Of a stretch of 32,271 nucleotides of DNA, positions 30,519-32,271 are shown piece by piece. The stretch's first letter is position 1. Each line of letters begins with the position of its first letter. The DNA comes from a virus: positions 1 through 32,271 of IMG/VR virus record IMGVR_UViG_3300025138_000006. One strand, 5' to 3'. The position numbers and the translations under genes were made by a program. The notes under the pieces were generated by a model. The model did no database searches, had not been told where the DNA came from, and was given only the letters and a program-made list of their open reading frames with translations.

Positions 30519-31067
30519 TTATTTATACTGCACTTTTGCAAAAGAAAAGTCAATTAAATTTGTACGTTTTATGCTATTTTGCATCATTTCATACAACATT
30601 TTACGCTTTTTAAAGTGATATTCTCCCGCCATTCTGTATTCAGCTAGACTAGGGAACCAAGTTTTTGTTTTAGCAATGTGATCTACTGCATGTAAAAATA
30701 TATCTGCAGGAAAATCATTAAGTCCATCTGCTATTGCTCGTATTCTTAACGCAACATCTGCAGGTGTTTCTTGTGATGGTTTAACCATAACTAAAGTACA
30801 TTTATGTAATGCTTGATGCATTTGATCTAAAGGTAGTGGAACCATTGCCAAACTTATTATTCTATTTGCTTCTTCTATTTTATCAGCGGGATTATCTCCA
30901 ACTAAATAATAAGAATGTATTGAATAATCTTTATTAATTTTTTCCTTGTAAGATATTATTGAGTTTAACGTGGTAAGAATTTTGTTCGTTATATCTTTTG
31001 GTGTTTGAGTTGTTAATCTTTCTAATGCCTTGGTGCGAAGCGAATCGTCTAGTTGAATCAATTCCAT
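30519..31067 (-). CDS. Replication protein, possible helicase-loader (P/DnaC-like) candidate
   Basis: 182 residues from ATG 31067, preferred over GTG 31082 because GAGGT lies nine bases upstream of it. All-helical; contains MVPLPLDQMHQALHKCTLVMVKPSQET, ADVALRIRAIADGLNDFPADIFLHAVDHIAKTKTWFPSLAEYR. The FP(A)D--L-A--H-A---WFP-LAE-R pattern recurs in phage proteins coded right after an initiator-like protein and may correspond to helicase loaders; I see no Walker motif. It overlaps the initiator-like gene by 134 bases. The P-like role is inferred from place and pattern. Confidence 0.55.
   Translation of the reverse strand: MELIQLDDSLRTKALERLTTQTPKDITNKILTTLNSIISYKEKINKDYSIHSYYLVGDNPADKIEEANRIISLAMVPLPLDQMHQALHKCTLVMVKPSQETPADVALRIRAIADGLNDFPADIFLHAVDHIAKTKTWFPSLAEYRMAGEYHFKKRKMLYEMMQNSIKRTNLIDFSFAKVQYK
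30529..30540. promoter_or_regulatory. Weak fourth operator-like dyad
   Basis: TGCACTTTTGCA in the context ATACTGCACTTTTGCA, with the same TGCA-N4-TGCA geometry and left flank as the three stronger sites, but in the 3' end of a coding region, 29 bases before the exonuclease gene. Possibly chance, or an internal control site of the early operon. Confidence 0.25.
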
Positions 31068-31434
31068 TTGTTTGTACCTCACTATATGTTATTGGTTTAT
31101 GATTGGTAGGTTCGGGTGTCACTCTGACTCTACCATGGTGTCTCTCTGATACCTCCGAGGTGTCACTCTGACACTCCCGGTAATCTTTTATCTTATATAT
31201 ATTAACTTTGTTTGAACGTTGTTTCCTATCAATGAATTTATTCTTGCATAAGTAATCTATCTTTCTAATCACTGTACTCTTTGATAGGTTTGTTTCTTTA
31301 GCTATTGTATCTAAGGATGGATAACAAATTAATTTTATCTTGTCTGCATGATGATTGAGAACAAGTAAAACTAATTTAGCTACGCCATCTTTAACGTCTG
31401 CATTAATAATACCTTGTATATTTTTAAAGCACAT
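30934..31434 (-). CDS. Winged-helix replication initiator-like protein (O-like)
   Basis: 166 residues. The N-terminal 80 form a winged-helix domain (IINADVKDGVAKLVLLVLNHHADK, YPSLDTIAKETNLSKSTVIRKIDYLCKNKFI at 38-68, then RSNKVNIYKI), as in lambda O and related initiators. Residues 88-116 are a Ser/Thr/His-rich linker (SDTSEVSERHHGRVRVTPEPTNHKP). The last 50 residues are read from the same DNA as the start of the next gene, so the initiator domain proper may end at about 116. Replication origins of O-like systems often lie within this gene; no clear iterons are seen. Confidence 0.75.
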   Translation of the reverse strand: MCFKNIQGIINADVKDGVAKLVLLVLNHHADKIKLICYPSLDTIAKETNLSKSTVIRKIDYLCKNKFIDRKQRSNKVNIYKIKDYRECQSDTSEVSERHHGRVRVTPEPTNHKPITYSEVQTNGIDSTRRFASHQGIRKINNSNTKRYNEQNSYHVKLNNILQGKN

Positions 31435-31936
31435 TCTTTAATCTCTGTTTTGTTTTAGAGTTATTAACTTGAACACTTTCATTTGATACAGTTCTTCCAA
31501 CATGCCAACCAAAAGGAATAAGAACATCTTCTGGAAATACAATTAGATGATATTGATTTGCGGTATCTATTAATCTATCTTCTGATGGATAAAGTTGTAT
31601 AGCTTCTCTAGTTTTACCGCAGATAAAATTCTTTATTTGTTGTAAGTCTGCCCAATCTTGCAGGTGTCCTCGATCTTGTCTTCTAATAGATAACCAAGTA
31701 CATTTACCTTTGAGATCATCCGTATGTACCATTTCATCTGCTAATTCTTTATCATAAACTTGAACAAGATAATCTTCATTAGCATACATAACTTGAGTTG
31801 GTAACTTATCTTCATTAACAAGTTTCTTTGCTTGTTCTTTAGTTATTTGCTTACCAAGTTTAGCATGTAATTCTATCATAAATTTAATTCTATCTTTGAT
31901 AGGTACATGTTTTGATTTAACTAATTCTAAAAACAT
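31424..31936 (-). CDS. DUF7694-like phage protein
   Basis: 170 residues. The C-terminal part 79-149 (CTWLSIRRQDRGHLQDWADLQQIKNFICG, EAIQLYPSEDRLIDTANQYHLIVFP, IPFGWHVGR) shows the pattern I associate with DUF7694: LSI-R-DR---DW-DLQ-IKN, E---LYP-E-RL-DTANQYHL-VF. This is common in phages and has no defined role. The first 75 residues are helical and charged. AGGAA precedes the ATG; the start of the initiator-like gene overlaps its end. Likely early DNA metabolism or regulation. Confidence 0.72.
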   Translation of the reverse strand: MFLELVKSKHVPIKDRIKFMIELHAKLGKQITKEQAKKLVNEDKLPTQVMYANEDYLVQVYDKELADEMVHTDDLKGKCTWLSIRRQDRGHLQDWADLQQIKNFICGKTREAIQLYPSEDRLIDTANQYHLIVFPEDVLIPFGWHVGRTVSNESVQVNNSKTKQRLKNVL

Positions 31937-31937
31937 T

Positions 31938-32270
31938 TTAATTATTCCTACGTTGTGGTGTGTATTGTGGTATTAAGGTATGACTGTAACTATAACTAAA
32001 ACCTTTTTCAAATGCCTGCTCTACTAAGTTACAATGCATTTGTTTTAATCTATATTGTTTATTGAATTGATTTATATTGTAACCAAAATTTAAATATTCT
32101 TTACATAAATTATGCATCATTGCTTTAGCTTGAATTTCTCCTAAACATCCTTTGAAAAGATAATTGTTTTTATCTATTGGTAACATGTCCATCATTGGAT
32201 AAGTGTATTGATTAGTATAACTACCATCTTCACTTTCATAATACTGAATAACCCAAGCGTTATATTCCAT
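31938..32270 (-). CDS. Early hypothetical protein (110 aa), complete copy
   Basis: 110 residues, tyrosine- and asparagine-rich (ESEDGSYTNQYTYPMMDMLPIDKN, FSYSYSHTLIPQYTPQRRN). No family recognised. The window ends one base before its start codon context, and the first 126 bases of the window repeat its 5' part. Ribosome site AGGAG, visible in the left copy. It follows the 70-residue gene and precedes the DUF7694-like gene in the early operon. Confidence 0.72.
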   Translation of the reverse strand: MEYNAWVIQYYESEDGSYTNQYTYPMMDMLPIDKNNYLFKGCLGEIQAKAMMHNLCKEYLNFGYNINQFNKQYRLKQMHCNLVEQAFEKGFSYSYSHTLIPQYTPQRRNN

Positions 32271-32271
32271 T
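32145..32271. repeat. Terminal direct repeat, right copy (circular overlap)
   Basis: Identical to 1-127 over its full length; see the left copy. Removing one copy leaves a 32,144-bp circle in which the early operon runs without a break from 1691 through the junction to 27082. Confidence 0.95.

Overview
The window is one complete, circular, temperate podovirus-type phage genome. The first 127 bases (1-127) recur exactly as the last 127 (32145-32271), so the unique genome is about 32,144 bp and the ends are an arbitrary cut through an early gene. The DNA is AT-rich (roughly one third G+C by eye). Many products look like those of marine podoviruses. The attP site carries the 3' half of a tRNA-Val(UAC) gene whose anticodon loop and T-arm look alphaproteobacterial. 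A marine AT-rich alphaproteobacterium (SAR11-like or similar) is therefore a reasonable host guess, but it is an inference.

Layout. (1) Minus strand, 1691 down to 1, then across the cut from 32270 down to 27082: one long early operon. It runs from an ArdC-like antirestriction metalloprotease through small unknown genes, a DUF7694-like protein, a winged-helix replication initiator-like protein, a possible helicase-loader-like protein, a YqaJ/lambda-type exonuclease, an ERF-type annealing protein, an SSB-like protein and an excisionase-like protein to a tyrosine integrase. (2) 1692-2116: a structured control region between the two divergent arms. (3) Plus strand 2117-24938: the late arm, holding small and large terminase, small basic proteins, portal, scaffold, major capsid, two tail tubular proteins, three T7-like internal virion proteins, tail fibre proteins including three tandem paralogues, holin candidates and an M15 endolysin. 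(4) Minus strand 26046-24940: a short accessory or early-right cluster with two HTH proteins, two zinc-finger proteins and a PD-(D/E)xK nuclease. (5) 26066-26722: a cI-like repressor under a near-consensus sigma70 promoter. (6) 26723-27081: attP, with a tRNA-Val core flanked by paired arm-type repeats, next to the integrase.

How it fits together. The virion module is T7-like, but there is no visible phage RNA polymerase, DNA polymerase, primase or helicase. Replication and control instead look lambdoid: an O/P-like pair that would recruit host enzymes, Exo/ERF/SSB recombination, Xis/Int and a cI/Cro-like switch. Two undescribed cis-element families stand out. An operator-like dyad (TGCA-N4-TGCA in the context ACTGCAATARTGCA) lies at the repressor promoter, upstream of the early operon and ahead of the first small late gene. 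A 12-mer RTTTGTGCGTTG occurs five times, always on the late strand and always at a transcription-unit boundary. A third sequence-wide signal is the near absence of CCWGG (and of GGCC) beside plentiful CCSGG, which fits restriction pressure and the antirestriction gene.
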